A stretch of 7,851 nt of DNA from contig JASHSN010000030.1 of NCBI GenBank assembly GCA_030038695.1, positions 1 through 7,851 on the forward strand, written 5' to 3'. The number at the start of each line of letters is the position of its first letter. The stretch's first letter is position 1. The position numbers were made by a program, and so were the translations under genes. This stretch comes from Nitrososphaeraceae archaeon. Its GTDB lineage: Archaea; Thermoproteota; Nitrososphaeria; Nitrososphaerales; Nitrososphaeraceae. The notes under the pieces were generated by a model, which was given only the letters and a program-made list of their open reading frames with translations, searched no databases and was not told the DNA's origin. Of the stretch, positions 1-6,032 are shown one piece after another.

Positions 1-14
1 CACTCAATCTTCAT
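1..14 (-). CDS. Start of an unknown gene (truncated by window edge)
   Basis: A minus-strand ATG at 14-12 begins M-K-I-E and runs off the window. It is preceded by a good Shine-Dalgarno, AAGGAG (plus-strand CTCCTT at 21-26), with six bases between it and the ATG. It lies 43 bp after the stop of the 101-aa gene on the same strand, so the two are probably co-transcribed. Too little is visible to say anything about function. Confidence 0.45.
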
Positions 15-57
15 CAATATCTCCTTGATATCATTTTTTGTTGGTGGTGGGCCCTGG

Positions 58-363
58 TTATAGCATATACATAACAACATCATATAACTCCTTTATCATA
101 GCACTTTGTTCCTCTGGTGAAGGGACAATTGCTGCCCTATCATTATCCTTTAGATTCCTCTTCATACGATCGCAAAAATATGATACACCGTGCTTGATCT
201 GTATGTAAAGATTGGTGTTACTATAACGGAGATCTATAGGATAATTCTCATCGTGTAAAATGGTATGATAAATATAGACTAATCCGCCGTCTATATGAAA
301 GGTACTACCTTTAACTGCAGATAAAGCCTTTCTGACATCTTCTAGAGTTGGAACTTTACTCAT
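58..363 (-). CDS. Hypothetical protein, 101 aa, soluble
   Basis: I do not recognise a family. The protein has no signal peptide, membrane segment, cysteine pair or nucleotide-binding motif. The N-terminal third (TLEDVRKALSAVKGSTFHID) suggests a helix followed by a strand. The middle (LRYSNTNLYIQIKHG) looks like beta strands, and the C-terminus (PEEQSAMIKELYDVVMYML) is helical. It therefore looks like a small alpha/beta domain. The start is supported by a strong Shine-Dalgarno, GAGGTGA (plus strand TCACCTC, 371-377), seven bases before the ATG. A TATA-like element lies about 100 bp upstream. The next gene on this strand starts 43 bp downstream with its own ribosome site, so this is probably the first gene of an operon. 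The ORF is intact and very likely real; function unknown. Confidence 0.8.
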   Translation of the reverse strand: MSKVPTLEDVRKALSAVKGSTFHIDGGLVYIYHTILHDENYPIDLRYSNTNLYIQIKHGVSYFCDRMKRNLKDNDRAAIVPSPEEQSAMIKELYDVVMYML

Positions 364-463
364 GTTACCTTCACCTCAACTTCATCTTGCGTTCCGAAAA
401 CACTGATAACGCTCATATCCTTAATCAGTTCCTACCTACCAAGTCCCTGTTACCTGCCTTTTT

Positions 464-474
464 CATAATATAAC
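464..474 (-). promoter_or_regulatory. Probable TATA box for the 101-aa gene
   Basis: The minus strand reads GTTATATTATG. A start site about 25 bp downstream would fall near 444, giving a leader of roughly 80 nt that contains the GAGGTGA ribosome site. Prediction from base composition and position only. Confidence 0.4.
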
Positions 475-522
475 TATTTGGAGAAAATTGTAACCAAACA
501 CGAGTTTGAAACACAACGATCT

Positions 523-532
523 AATTTAAATA
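523..532 (+). promoter_or_regulatory. Probable TATA box for the zinc-ribbon gene at 564
   Basis: AATTTAAATA is centred near 528, which predicts transcription starting around 553. That is only about ten bases before the ATG at 564. There is no Shine-Dalgarno between them, so the mRNA is probably near-leaderless, in contrast to the divergent gene on the other side of this intergenic region. Confidence 0.5.
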
Positions 533-563
533 TGAAAATAGCGAACGTATTTGACCAGCTAAA

Positions 564-863
564 ATGACTTGTAAAGGAATCTGTATACGACATAAGGCTC
601 AGAAACCGCTTGGAACAGGTCGTTATTCTACTGGACAGAAAAGGTGCCAGATATGTGAGCTATTCTTAAGGTGGGATGGCTTCTGGTGTCCGTGCTGTGG
701 TTATAGATTAAGGACTAGACCACGAAACTTGAAGCTTAAAAATAAATTGAGAACAAGGAAAGAAATAGAAAAACGTAAATTATCAGCTGGAAACGAGCAG
801 TCACCTATCCAAGTTGCCAACCTTTCGTACTACAAGGATACTGAAAAATTAGTTATATTCTAA
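564..863 (+). CDS. Small basic zinc-ribbon protein, 99 aa (thaumarchaeal conserved hypothetical)
   Basis: The sequence carries two cysteine knuckles, C28-x2-C31 and C42-x2-C45 (CPCCG), a pattern typical of a zinc ribbon. Further cysteines sit at C3 and C7. After the ribbon, residues 48-72 are dense in Arg and Lys (RLRTRPRNLKLKNKLRTRK), which suggests contact with nucleic acid. I recall closely similar proteins, beginning MTCKGICIRHKA, as common in Nitrososphaera-type thaumarchaea, usually as several paralogues per genome and with no assigned function. Role in transcription or RNA binding is inference. The ATG at 564 is favoured because the conserved N-terminus starts there and a TATA box lies about 35 bp upstream. 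The ORF is intact and the gene stands alone; the sequence after it is debris. Confidence 0.85.
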   Translation: MTCKGICIRHKAQKPLGTGRYSTGQKRCQICELFLRWDGFWCPCCGYRLRTRPRNLKLKNKLRTRKEIEKRKLSAGNEQSPIQVANLSYYKDTEKLVIF

Positions 864-960
864 ACTTTATGGTTCATGCCATACGTTACCGTTATGGGTA
901 TCGGTATGATTCCTTCTTTACAGATATTTGTTTGAGAAATAATTGGTTTTCCTACCATGA

Positions 961-1159
961 ATGACCACGGCAACAAGGCCAGTTACGGCTACATGTGATA
1001 AGATGTGCGCGAAAAGATGTCGGTTCGAGGCCTATTGAAGATTTGACCAGCAATGATACTTTCCAAATTTCGCTGGAACATGTTCAGAATATCTCAGCTG
1101 ATAATGCAAGGTTTCCAGACTATGGAAAGGTGACGATGTTTCGGCGAGTTATTTTCTAG
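961..1159 (+). pseudogene. Coding remnant in two frames (Cys-rich start, then unknown C-terminus)
   Basis: An ATG at 961 opens 25 codons with CDKMCAKRCRFEAY (three cysteines spaced by three residues) and stops at 1036. The next frame then carries a natural-looking segment, including SNDTFQISLEHVQNISADNA and FPDYGKVTMFRR, to a stop at 1157-1159. One frame change near 1033 would join them into a protein of about 65 aa. The residue composition is much more protein-like than random AT-rich DNA. I do not recognise the family. It could be a disrupted small gene or two unrelated chance ORFs. Confidence 0.35.
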
Positions 1160-1227
1160 GCGGAATGATTGATTCGCTATAATGAGCTACTATTGTAAGA
1201 AGCTTAAGAAGTGACAGTCCGAGTCTA

Positions 1228-1245
1228 AATCCCTATTTTGGGATT
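1228..1245. other. Small perfect hairpin
   Basis: AATCCC-TATTTT-GGGATT is a perfect 6-bp stem with a 6-base loop. It lies just downstream (in minus-strand sense) of the fragment ending at 1265. There is no T-run, so it is not a convincing terminator. Confidence 0.25.
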
Positions 1246-1264
1246 ATTTGCGACAATCCATCAC

Positions 1265-1384
1265 TTAGGACATTTTTCTCGTCGTGAGTTCATTATAATC
1301 TCTTTCTGGTTTTTCCACGATTTCGTCGAAGACTATTCCACCCTCCTTGTCGAAGTTTACATCATTCGACCCTAAAAGAGAACT
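1265..1384 (-). pseudogene. C-terminal coding remnant, 39 codons, unknown family
   Basis: Between an in-frame TAG and a TAA the minus strand reads a convincing polypeptide, including SNDVNFDKEGGIVFDEIVEK and PERDYNELTTRKMS, and has no start codon near its beginning. The charged, regular composition suggests it is the end of a former protein. It may belong with the two fragments upstream on the same strand (1482-1643 and 1756-1830), all in the same orientation, but I cannot prove they come from one gene. Confidence 0.4.
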
Positions 1385-1481
1385 CTATACCGGGTTGATA
1401 AAGTAGACATATCTGCCAGTTTCACTCCGATATCTTGTTACATGTCAGGCTGCCTGTTTTATACCATTTAAATCCTTTTAC

Positions 1482-1643
1482 TCATGAATATCTAACATTT
1501 GTACTGATGTCAGGAACTGAAGTCGGATAAATAGAATTTGGTAGAATATAGCCTATTAGTCGTGCTACGTCCTCATCTATCTTAAGAGCCTTGGCCATAT
1601 CATTGGACTCATATTTACTGTTCAATTGTAAAACCGCGGCTAA
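1482..1643 (-). pseudogene. Coding remnant, 53 codons, unknown family
   Basis: The minus strand is open from just after a TAA to the TGA at 1482-1484. It reads LAAVLQLNSKYESNDMAKAL, then KIDEDVARLIGYILPNSIYP and a short tail. The first 35 residues look like amphipathic helices. No ATG stands at the head; the only in-frame ATG is internal. I interpret it as an interior or C-terminal piece of a broken gene. Family not recognised. Confidence 0.4.
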
Positions 1644-1755
1644 TTAGCAGGTCTTTTAAACCAGTTGGTGATTAATAATTTCCCGATCCAATGCCCTACT
1701 CCATTTTAACTGCCCGTAAAAATTATGGCTGTTGGATATAACAAAACTTCAAGAA

Positions 1756-1830
1756 CTATAATGTGACATAAACGTAAGGACTTCCGTCTTGAGAGGCTTC
1801 AATTCTTGAAACTATGCATTCTTTCTTCAT
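1756..1830 (-). pseudogene. N-terminal remnant of a small gene (24 codons)
   Basis: An ATG at 1830-1828 begins MKKECIVSRIEASQDGSPYV, followed by YVTL and a TAG. This looks strongly like the first beta strands of a conserved thaumarchaeal protein that I half recall but cannot name. A TATA-like AATTATAAG lies about 30 bp upstream of the ATG, as expected for a leaderless archaeal gene. The continuation has been lost; the next coding-like stretch on this strand starts about 110 bp later. Confidence 0.45.
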
Positions 1831-2160
1831 CGCGTTCCACTGTGGGGAATTCACTTATAATTTTTAGTGTTAGATGGTTTTCTTGCCTAATGACTTCTTG
1901 CTAGATCTATCGTAATCAGATCATTTTTACGCAGCGGGGGTACCCCATTTCTCAATTGTACTATGTTCGACGTTTTATTCGGGACTCGGGACCTAGTAAA
2001 AAATATGAAGCTCTGGTTATATGTGCGACCCATTGTTGTTCCATTTCCTATTCATAGGACCCAGGCTCTATCCATTCCTGACGAATTCGTCTGAAACAAC
2101 ACTGAACATCTATCGCTTTTATGTATCCTCACACGCGGCTCAGCGTATTATTTAATCTAA

Positions 2161-2412
2161 AGCAACCAACATCTACCTCGACACACCGAAGAGCAATTTC
2201 TAGAAGTATCCGTCATAGGAAGAGCAGTATGGGACCAGGGAGGTGATATTCGAAACGTGATCTCAATTGGAAAATTGGTACGAAAGAATGATGGTCCTGA
2301 AGAAGTTGAGCAGATACTTAGTACAATGACCAAGTGCGGAAACGAACTGGGTGGGTTAACTTTAGTAGTTTCACATTCATTCTATAAACTCACTACTTTT
2401 CTAAGTAGATAA
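2161..2412 (+). pseudogene. Start-less coding fragment, up to 83 codons, unknown family
   Basis: This frame is open from a TAA at 2158 to a TAA at 2410-2412. The convincing part (about 2185-2350) includes EEQFLEVSVIGRAVWDQGGD, IRNVISIGKLVRKNDGPEEV and EQILSTMTKCGNELGG. The last 20 codons look random. There is no usable start codon before the conserved-looking part, so the 5' end is missing. It could be the decayed end of a conserved archaeal hypothetical gene. Family not identified. Confidence 0.4.
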
Positions 2413-2446
2413 CAATGAGTAGAAGGTAAGTAGAAATTAGTTTTTT
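2393..2446 (+). terminator. Possible hairpin plus T-run terminator
   Basis: CTACTT-TTCT-AAGTAG (2393-2408) is a perfect 6-bp stem with a four-base loop, and ACTCA/TGAGT can pair outside it. A run of six T follows at 2441-2446, preceded by TTAG. Archaeal termination mainly needs the T-run. It would end the plus-strand fragment that stops at 2412. Confidence 0.35.
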
Positions 2447-2591
2447 CGTTGGTGTCACCTATGTAGGTATTTGAAAATGTCATCTATCTGTGTAAGTACT
2501 GCATGTAATTATCCGCTCCTGCTATGGACAGCATGTCTTTAAGAGACAATCACACTCCCGCTTCCACGATATGACATCTTGCAGCGTCCAA

Positions 2592-3134
2592 TTATGATCT
2601 TGAAATTCTGTGTTTTATTGCTTCAGTAACTATTCTGATTGTATTACCTCTGTTTGCCTTTACAAACACGGAATGACCAAATAATTCCATATATAGCTCC
2701 TTATCTGAAGTCAAAATTAAAGCAGGAATATTTACATATGATTTAAAGACTTTAATTACATCAATGTCAGAAGTTCCTGTGGGGATTATATCTACATAAC
2801 AATTCATTTCTGGACTTGTTAGATTTTGGATTAGGTCTAAAATACGCAATTTTCCTAATTTGCGTCTTACTGATTCATCTATCACTATTACTGCTGCGCT
2901 CTCTTCAGTGATAGAGCCTGTTAGCCTAGGAACAATATCATTATACGAATCCCATTTTTGAATATTCTTTTTCTTTATTTGTGATTGAGGGGCCTGTTTA
3001 TGGTTATGATCTTTATCTATCTCATAGTGAAAACATGATAGAAAATTTCTGCAATAATAGCAGAAGCCACACTTTTGACATAAGGGCTTCACTAAGGTTG
3101 GTAGAAATTCAGAATAGCAGTTAAAACACTTCAT
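2592..3134 (-). CDS. Zinc-ribbon protein with a possible PIN-like C-terminal domain, 180 aa
   Basis: Residues 1-36 hold a dense cysteine cluster: C3-x2-C6, C19-x2-C22, C25-x2-C28 and C34 with H36. This fits one or two zinc sites. A Lys/His/Gln-rich linker (about 40-60) follows. Residues 80-175 look like an alternating alpha/beta domain with hydrophobic strands, AAVIVIDES (D86), DIIPTGTSDIDV (D123, D125) and PALILTSDKELY (D144). Acidic residues at strand ends resemble PIN-like or Mut7-C nucleases, but I do not see the family clearly. An RNA- or DNA-processing role is inference. The ATG at 3134 has no Shine-Dalgarno; an A/T-rich ATAAATTA about 35-40 bp upstream could be its TATA box. The ORF is intact, with coding-like residues throughout. 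A short remnant lies just upstream on the same strand. Confidence 0.75.
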   Translation of the reverse strand: MKCFNCYSEFLPTLVKPLCQKCGFCYYCRNFLSCFHYEIDKDHNHKQAPQSQIKKKNIQKWDSYNDIVPRLTGSITEESAAVIVIDESVRRKLGKLRILDLIQNLTSPEMNCYVDIIPTGTSDIDVIKVFKSYVNIPALILTSDKELYMELFGHSVFVKANRGNTIRIVTEAIKHRISRS

Positions 3135-3159
3135 GTTCTTACATCTGCGTTAAGAGATA

Positions 3160-3255
3160 TCAGAATAGTAATTTATTGTTAATCTCGTATCGAAGCATTG
3201 AAGTCTTTCCATTAATCATAATCCACTCTTCAAGTACATCTAGGACATCAATGTG
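3160..3255 (-). pseudogene. Short coding-like fragment upstream of the zinc-ribbon gene
   Basis: The minus strand is open between a TAA and the TGA at 3160-3162 and reads HIDVLDVLEEWIMINGKTSM, then LRYEINNKLLF. It has no start at its head; the internal ATG would leave about 19 residues. The composition suggests the end of a small helical, perhaps winged-helix, protein. It lies 26 bp before the ATG of the next gene, so it may be the tail of a former upstream gene. Confidence 0.3.
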
Positions 3256-3355
3256 TTATAAGTTAAGTATCGCATTTTTTATCAACATATCATTATCTGA
3301 ATGTTATTAATTTTAGACAAGAACAGCTTAAGCACAGTAATTTATCATTCTGTAT

Positions 3356-4047
3356 GTGAAAGCCGAACGTCTGGCGTTATCCAAGGTCAAGAAAGCAGAA
3401 CTGTTTGATTTTATGAAGGGAACAAGGAATAAAGAAGAATACAGAAGGGCATCTGCTATAAAACAAAAGCTAGAAGGATCACCATATAGAACTATAGCCA
3501 GGAATCTGGATGTTAATTACAGAAATGTGTACAATTGGATACAAGAGTACAAAGAATATGGACTTGATGGTATAAGGAGTAAACGAAACAATGCTGGGAG
3601 AATACCAGATATCTTCTGATAAGAATAAGAAAACGATTAAAGAGATAATATCAAAGTCTCCTAGAACCTTTGGATATCTAAAGAATACTTGGAGTATTCG
3701 TCTTTTGGCAACATATCTTACCACAATTCTAGGAATGAATGTCAGTCCGATGCAGACATGGAGAATCGTTCATGACCTTGGTATAGTATCCAAGAGGCCA
3801 AAACTTGTACTTGAACATGCTGAAGATTATGCGAAAAAGAAGAAAATTGTAGATAATTACAAGAAGATATCTGCGGCACTTTTAAAAAAGGATTCTCCTG
3901 GGATTTGAAGACGAGACTTGGCTATACCTTCAGCCATACTTAACAAATAACCAATACATACATGATGAAAGGAGAGCAACACAAGATATATCATAAAGGA
4001 TCAAACAGAAAGATAAATGCAGGTAGCTGGCCTAAATTATGATACTT
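3356..4047 (+). pseudogene. IS630-family transposase, broken by several frame changes
   Basis: A GTG at 3356 opens the N-terminal DNA-binding part. Residues 30-75 form a helix-turn-helix (SPYRTIARNLDVNYRNVYNW), followed by EYGLDGIRSKRNNAGRIPD, a hallmark of IS630/Tc1-type transposases. The protein then continues in successive frames. From about 3618 (frame 3) comes SDKNKKTIKEIISKSPRTFG, through KNTWSIRLLATYL and MSPMQTW-like text. From 3901 (frame 1) comes GFEDETWLYLQPYL, whose D is the first catalytic Asp of the DDE triad. From 3965 (frame 2) comes MKGEQHKIYHKGSNRKINAG, and from 4023 (frame 3) VAGLNYDT. Each step is a +1 shift. Intact IS630 transposases are about 330-350 aa; this copy cannot be active. 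I see no clear terminal inverted repeats or target duplication at its ends. Confidence 0.9.
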
Positions 4048-4369
4048 AACGTATTACTACCACTAACATCAGTAGAAGATGCGATAATATTCGTTTTCGA
4101 ATTATATGAAATAAGATACTCCATTTATTAGAGAATTATATTCTTGGTATAGTATCCGCTATCAACTTAAAGTTCGTGGCGCGCAAAACCTCCGTAATTG
4201 CACGGTAGTTCTAGATATCGAAGGTACGATTCAAGATCTGTTGTTTTGAACCACAACATAAGAAATTCTTTGGGAATCTTGGTTCCTATTTCACGAGCTT
4301 ATCTAACGCGGTCATCAATATTTGATGCTTTAGTGAAGTGCTAAAGAATAGAGGCTGGGTTACCGTCCC
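4048..4369 (+). mobile_element. Highly decayed 3' part of the IS630 copy, then featureless sequence
   Basis: At 4075-4150 the plus strand reads EDAIIFVFELYEIRYSIY, a stop, then RIIFLV. This matches the spacing and flavour of the region leading to the second catalytic Asp (the usual ...RIVLVLDN) of IS630 transposases. It is again one frame further on. Beyond about 4155 I can recognise nothing with confidence, although the end of the element should lie near here. No gene is visible to 4369. Confidence 0.4.
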
Positions 4370-4600
4370 TCAAATCAACATGGCGCGCGAGGTTATCTCC
4401 ATGGCGAGCCTCGACACGGAGATCTGACCAGCATGTATACAAACATCCGCTAATTTAAGAGTATGACCACAACAATATCTCTGTTTGTCTGTTCGATAAT
4501 AACATCCTGTCAACGGTCTGTCGTTCTTACAAGTGAAACAAATTTGTGAACTTATAGTAGATACCTGTTGCCTATATACTTGGAACTTCGTCAGACGATA
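4370..4600 (-). pseudogene. Cys-rich zinc-finger-like fragment, 76 codons, no start
   Basis: The minus strand is open between two TGA codons (4603-4601 and 4372-4370). Its centre carries a striking metal-site pattern: QICFTCKNDRPLTGCYY (C21-x2-C24, C33), then RYCCGHTLKLADVCIHAG (C43, C44, H46, C54, H56). There is no ATG, GTG or TTG before this part, so it is either a 5'-truncated gene or, less likely, a chance ORF. The last 20 residues look less natural. It lies antisense and downstream of the IS630 remnant, so the insertion may have cut the gene. Family not recognised. Confidence 0.35.
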
Positions 4601-4643
4601 TCAGTTCAAATTATATATAAGCAATGATGAGATTCTCCGGTTT

Positions 4644-4780
4644 ATGATGTCGGGTCCAAGACTAATCGGGGATTTGAGTTGGCTTTAAGCAATGTGATGC
4701 ACAAACACACTGCGGAATGGATGAGCCAGCCCAGGTATGCCGAATCCCCGACACTATAGTCTGACTACCCCCGACTATAG
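4644..4780. repeat. Structured repeat, copy 1 (dyad TCGGGGATT...AATCCCCGA)
   Basis: The copy begins with ATGATGTC (4644-4651) and 13 bp later ATCGGGGATTTGAG (4665-4678), both shared with copy 2. TCGGGGATT (4666-4674) pairs perfectly with AATCCCCGA (4743-4751), and inside it TTGGCT (4679-4684) pairs with AGCCAG (4724-4729). The right arm continues as CCCCGACACTATAG, and 10 bp later a further CCCCGACTATAG occurs at 4769-4780. The whole folds as a long hairpin of about 86 nt. It may be a small RNA gene, a MITE-like element or a protein-binding site. Confidence 0.6.
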
Positions 4781-4835
4781 CATTATACTTTAACAAATAC
4801 CACCTAAGAACTTTTAGTAACAGACAGAAGGATGC

Positions 4836-4852
4836 CTACCCGGAAACGGTAG
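4836..4852 (+). other. Hairpin with a GAAA tetraloop
   Basis: CTACC-(C)-G-GAAA-C-GGTAG forms a 6-bp stem with one bulged C, closed by a GNRA-type loop at 4843-4846. It sits between the two structured repeats. Nearby, TATACTTTAACAA (near 4785) recurs as TATACTTTAAACAA (near 4883), a second weak repeat. Such a loop is common in structured RNA but can arise by chance. Confidence 0.3.
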
Positions 4853-4982
4853 TGGATACAGTGGAGCCGCTAGCCTATTACTATACTTTAAACAATTAGT
4901 CTGGACAATGATTCCTAACAGTTTCAGGAAATCTAATCCTTAACTTCTTTACACTGATGACGACTCGCAATAAGGAAGATAT

Positions 4983-5110
4983 ATGATGTCTATAAGGGTG
5001 ATCGGGGATTTGAGCCTGGCTTCTTGTTGCTGGTGAACACAATAAAGAAGCCAGCTCCAATCTAGATGTCTATCGTTTAACCCCGACGCTATAGAATTGG
5101 TGAACTATAG
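4983..5110. repeat. Structured repeat, copy 2 (dyad with perfect 10-bp inner stem)
   Basis: ATGATGTC (4983-4990) is followed 10 bp later by ATCGGGGATTTGAG (5001-5014), identical to copy 1, 336 bp away. TCGGGG (5002-5007) pairs with CCCCGA (5081-5086). Inside, CTGGCTTCTT (5016-5025) pairs perfectly with AAGAAGCCAG (5045-5054), extended by GAG/CTC across one bulged C. The loop is 19 nt. The right arm reads CCCCGACGCTATAG, and another CTATAG follows at 5105-5110. The loops differ completely from copy 1 while the stems are kept, which suggests selection on structure or on the dyad. Confidence 0.6.
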
Positions 5111-5233
5111 CAGATATTGTATTAGGTGATACTACTCATGTTTGTTGTAGTCTAGAAAGCTTTACCAGAGGGTAAGGAAATATTGGCAAATATAGAACGT
5201 CTACCGATGAGGCGGAGATAGGCATCCTATATA

Positions 5234-5305
5234 ATGTTAAACCATCATTTTTACATAATTTAACATATGTAAAATGACATTTGCAGCCTTGTAATTATAT
5301 GTTAA
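5234..5305. promoter_or_regulatory. Cluster of inverted and direct ATGTTAA sites upstream of the response-regulator operon
   Basis: ATGTTAAA (5234-5241) is mirrored by TTTAACAT (5259-5266), and ATGTTAA recurs near 5299-5305. A second overlapping dyad, TCATTTTTACAT (5245-5256) against ATGTAAAATGA (5267-5277), lies within the same stretch. The cluster ends about 20 bp before the TATA box of the mini-operon, a normal place for an archaeal activator or operator site. Confidence 0.4.
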
Positions 5306-5322
5306 GGTTTTCTACAACCAAC

Positions 5323-5331
5323 TATATATAA
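5323..5331 (+). promoter_or_regulatory. TATA box of the microprotein/response-regulator operon
   Basis: TATATATAA is centred near 5327, which predicts transcription starting at about 5352. That is one or two bases before the ATG at 5353, so the first gene is very probably leaderless. This geometry is the main argument for that short gene. Confidence 0.65.
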
Positions 5332-5352
5332 TTCAACCGTACTAAACTGACT

Positions 5353-5517
5353 ATGTTCGATAATATAGATATACCAGTTTACTTTCTCATAGGATACATA
5401 ACCACATATCTAGCGCTTGAGACAGCTTGGCATTTTACAGCATGTAAGTTTCCTGATAAACACATAAAGTTACTGTACGAATTCGAACGAACTGATATGA
5501 TGGCCCCAATAAAATGA
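5353..5517 (+). CDS. 54-aa microprotein translationally coupled to the response regulator
   Basis: The ORF runs from an ATG placed about 26 bp after a clear TATA box to a TGA that overlaps the ATG of the next gene (ATGA, 5514-5517). A leaderless start and 4-bp overlap are strong signs of a real first gene in an operon. Residues 8-30 (PVYFLIGYITTYLALETAWH and on) are aromatic and hydrophobic with one Glu, so a marginal membrane segment or amphipathic helix. The C-terminal half (CKFPDKHIKLLYEFERTDMM) is charged and helical. It has no known domain that I recognise. By position it may modulate or anchor the REC protein, which is inference. Too short for usual gene callers. Confidence 0.65.
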   Translation: MFDNIDIPVYFLIGYITTYLALETAWHFTACKFPDKHIKLLYEFERTDMMAPIK

Positions 5518-5963
5518 CCTATAGCCTAGAAGATCCCTTATATGATACAGATATAGCAAAAGAGAAACAACGATTTTGGAAAAGAATATTGATTGTAGAT
5601 GACGAAGCCGATGTCACTATAACTTTCAAAGCAGGGATAGAAGATAGCAATAATAATACTGATGCTAACAAAAGAATTGAAGTATACACCTCAAATAATC
5701 CTGTGGTAGCATTATCAGAATTCAAACCAAATTTTTATGATCTTCTTTTGGTTGATATTAATATGCCACATATGAACGGATTTGAATTATGTGAAAAGAT
5801 ATTGGCTATCGATATTAATGTCAAAGTTTGTTTCATGTCTTGTGTAGAAATAAACCGGGAGGCGCTAAGAGAGATACATCCAGCAATAAGCTTAGGATGC
5901 TTTATCGGAAAGCCAGTCACTATAGATTATCTGGTTGAACGAATTATGTCAGAATTGGATTAG
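5514..5963 (+). CDS. Single-domain response regulator (REC domain), 149 aa
   Basis: The protein is a CheY-like receiver. The acidic pocket is D29-D30 in ILIVDDEADV, the phospho-acceptor is D81 in LLLVDINMPHMNGFEL, the switch Ser is S109 (CFMSC), and the conserved Lys is K133 in FIGKPV, so every key residue is present. Residues 1-23 are an extra charged N-terminal tail. Residues 43-54 (EDSNNNTDANKR) form an unusually long, Asn-rich insert before strand 2. No output domain follows (the ORF ends at D149), so it must act by protein contact, as many thaumarchaeal stand-alone REC proteins do. It overlaps the microprotein gene by ATGA, and the stub of a membrane sensor lies 70 bp downstream. Its former cognate kinase is probably lost here, leaving an orphan regulator. 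Confidence 0.93.
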   Translation: MTYSLEDPLYDTDIAKEKQRFWKRILIVDDEADVTITFKAGIEDSNNNTDANKRIEVYTSNNPVVALSEFKPNFYDLLLVDINMPHMNGFELCEKILAIDINVKVCFMSCVEINREALREIHPAISLGCFIGKPVTIDYLVERIMSELD

Positions 5964-6032
5964 GCGCTGTGTGATGCCGATTTGGCAGCTGAATGCAAGT
6001 AGCAGCAGAAGAGTGAGGAACATGTGAAATAA

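Noticed and set aside
2005..2094. 29-codon plus-strand ORF starting MKLWLYVRPIVVPFPIH
   Set aside because: It is somewhat protein-like but short and has no ribosome site or clear promoter; too weak to annotate.
3479..3724. 81-codon minus-strand ORF
   Set aside because: It is antisense to the recognisable IS630 transposase, and its hydrophobic residues simply mirror that gene.
4198..4341. Open plus-strand frame with LNHNIRNSLGILVPISRAYL, tested as the end of the IS630 transposase
   Set aside because: I could not match it to the expected final DDE region; it is probably a chance frame.
4644..5110. Structured repeats considered as tRNA, box C/D or H/ACA RNA genes, or CRISPR
   Set aside because: There is no T-loop or anticodon arm and no paired C/D boxes. 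Only copy 1 has ACA after the stem (copy 2 has ACG). The two copies lack the regular short repeat/spacer spacing of CRISPR.
5519..5725. 68-codon minus-strand ORF
   Set aside because: It lies wholly antisense to the intact REC gene and has a low-complexity Leu/Ser-rich translation.
5735..5920. 61-codon minus-strand ORF
   Set aside because: It is antisense to the REC domain, with no promoter and no natural-looking sequence.
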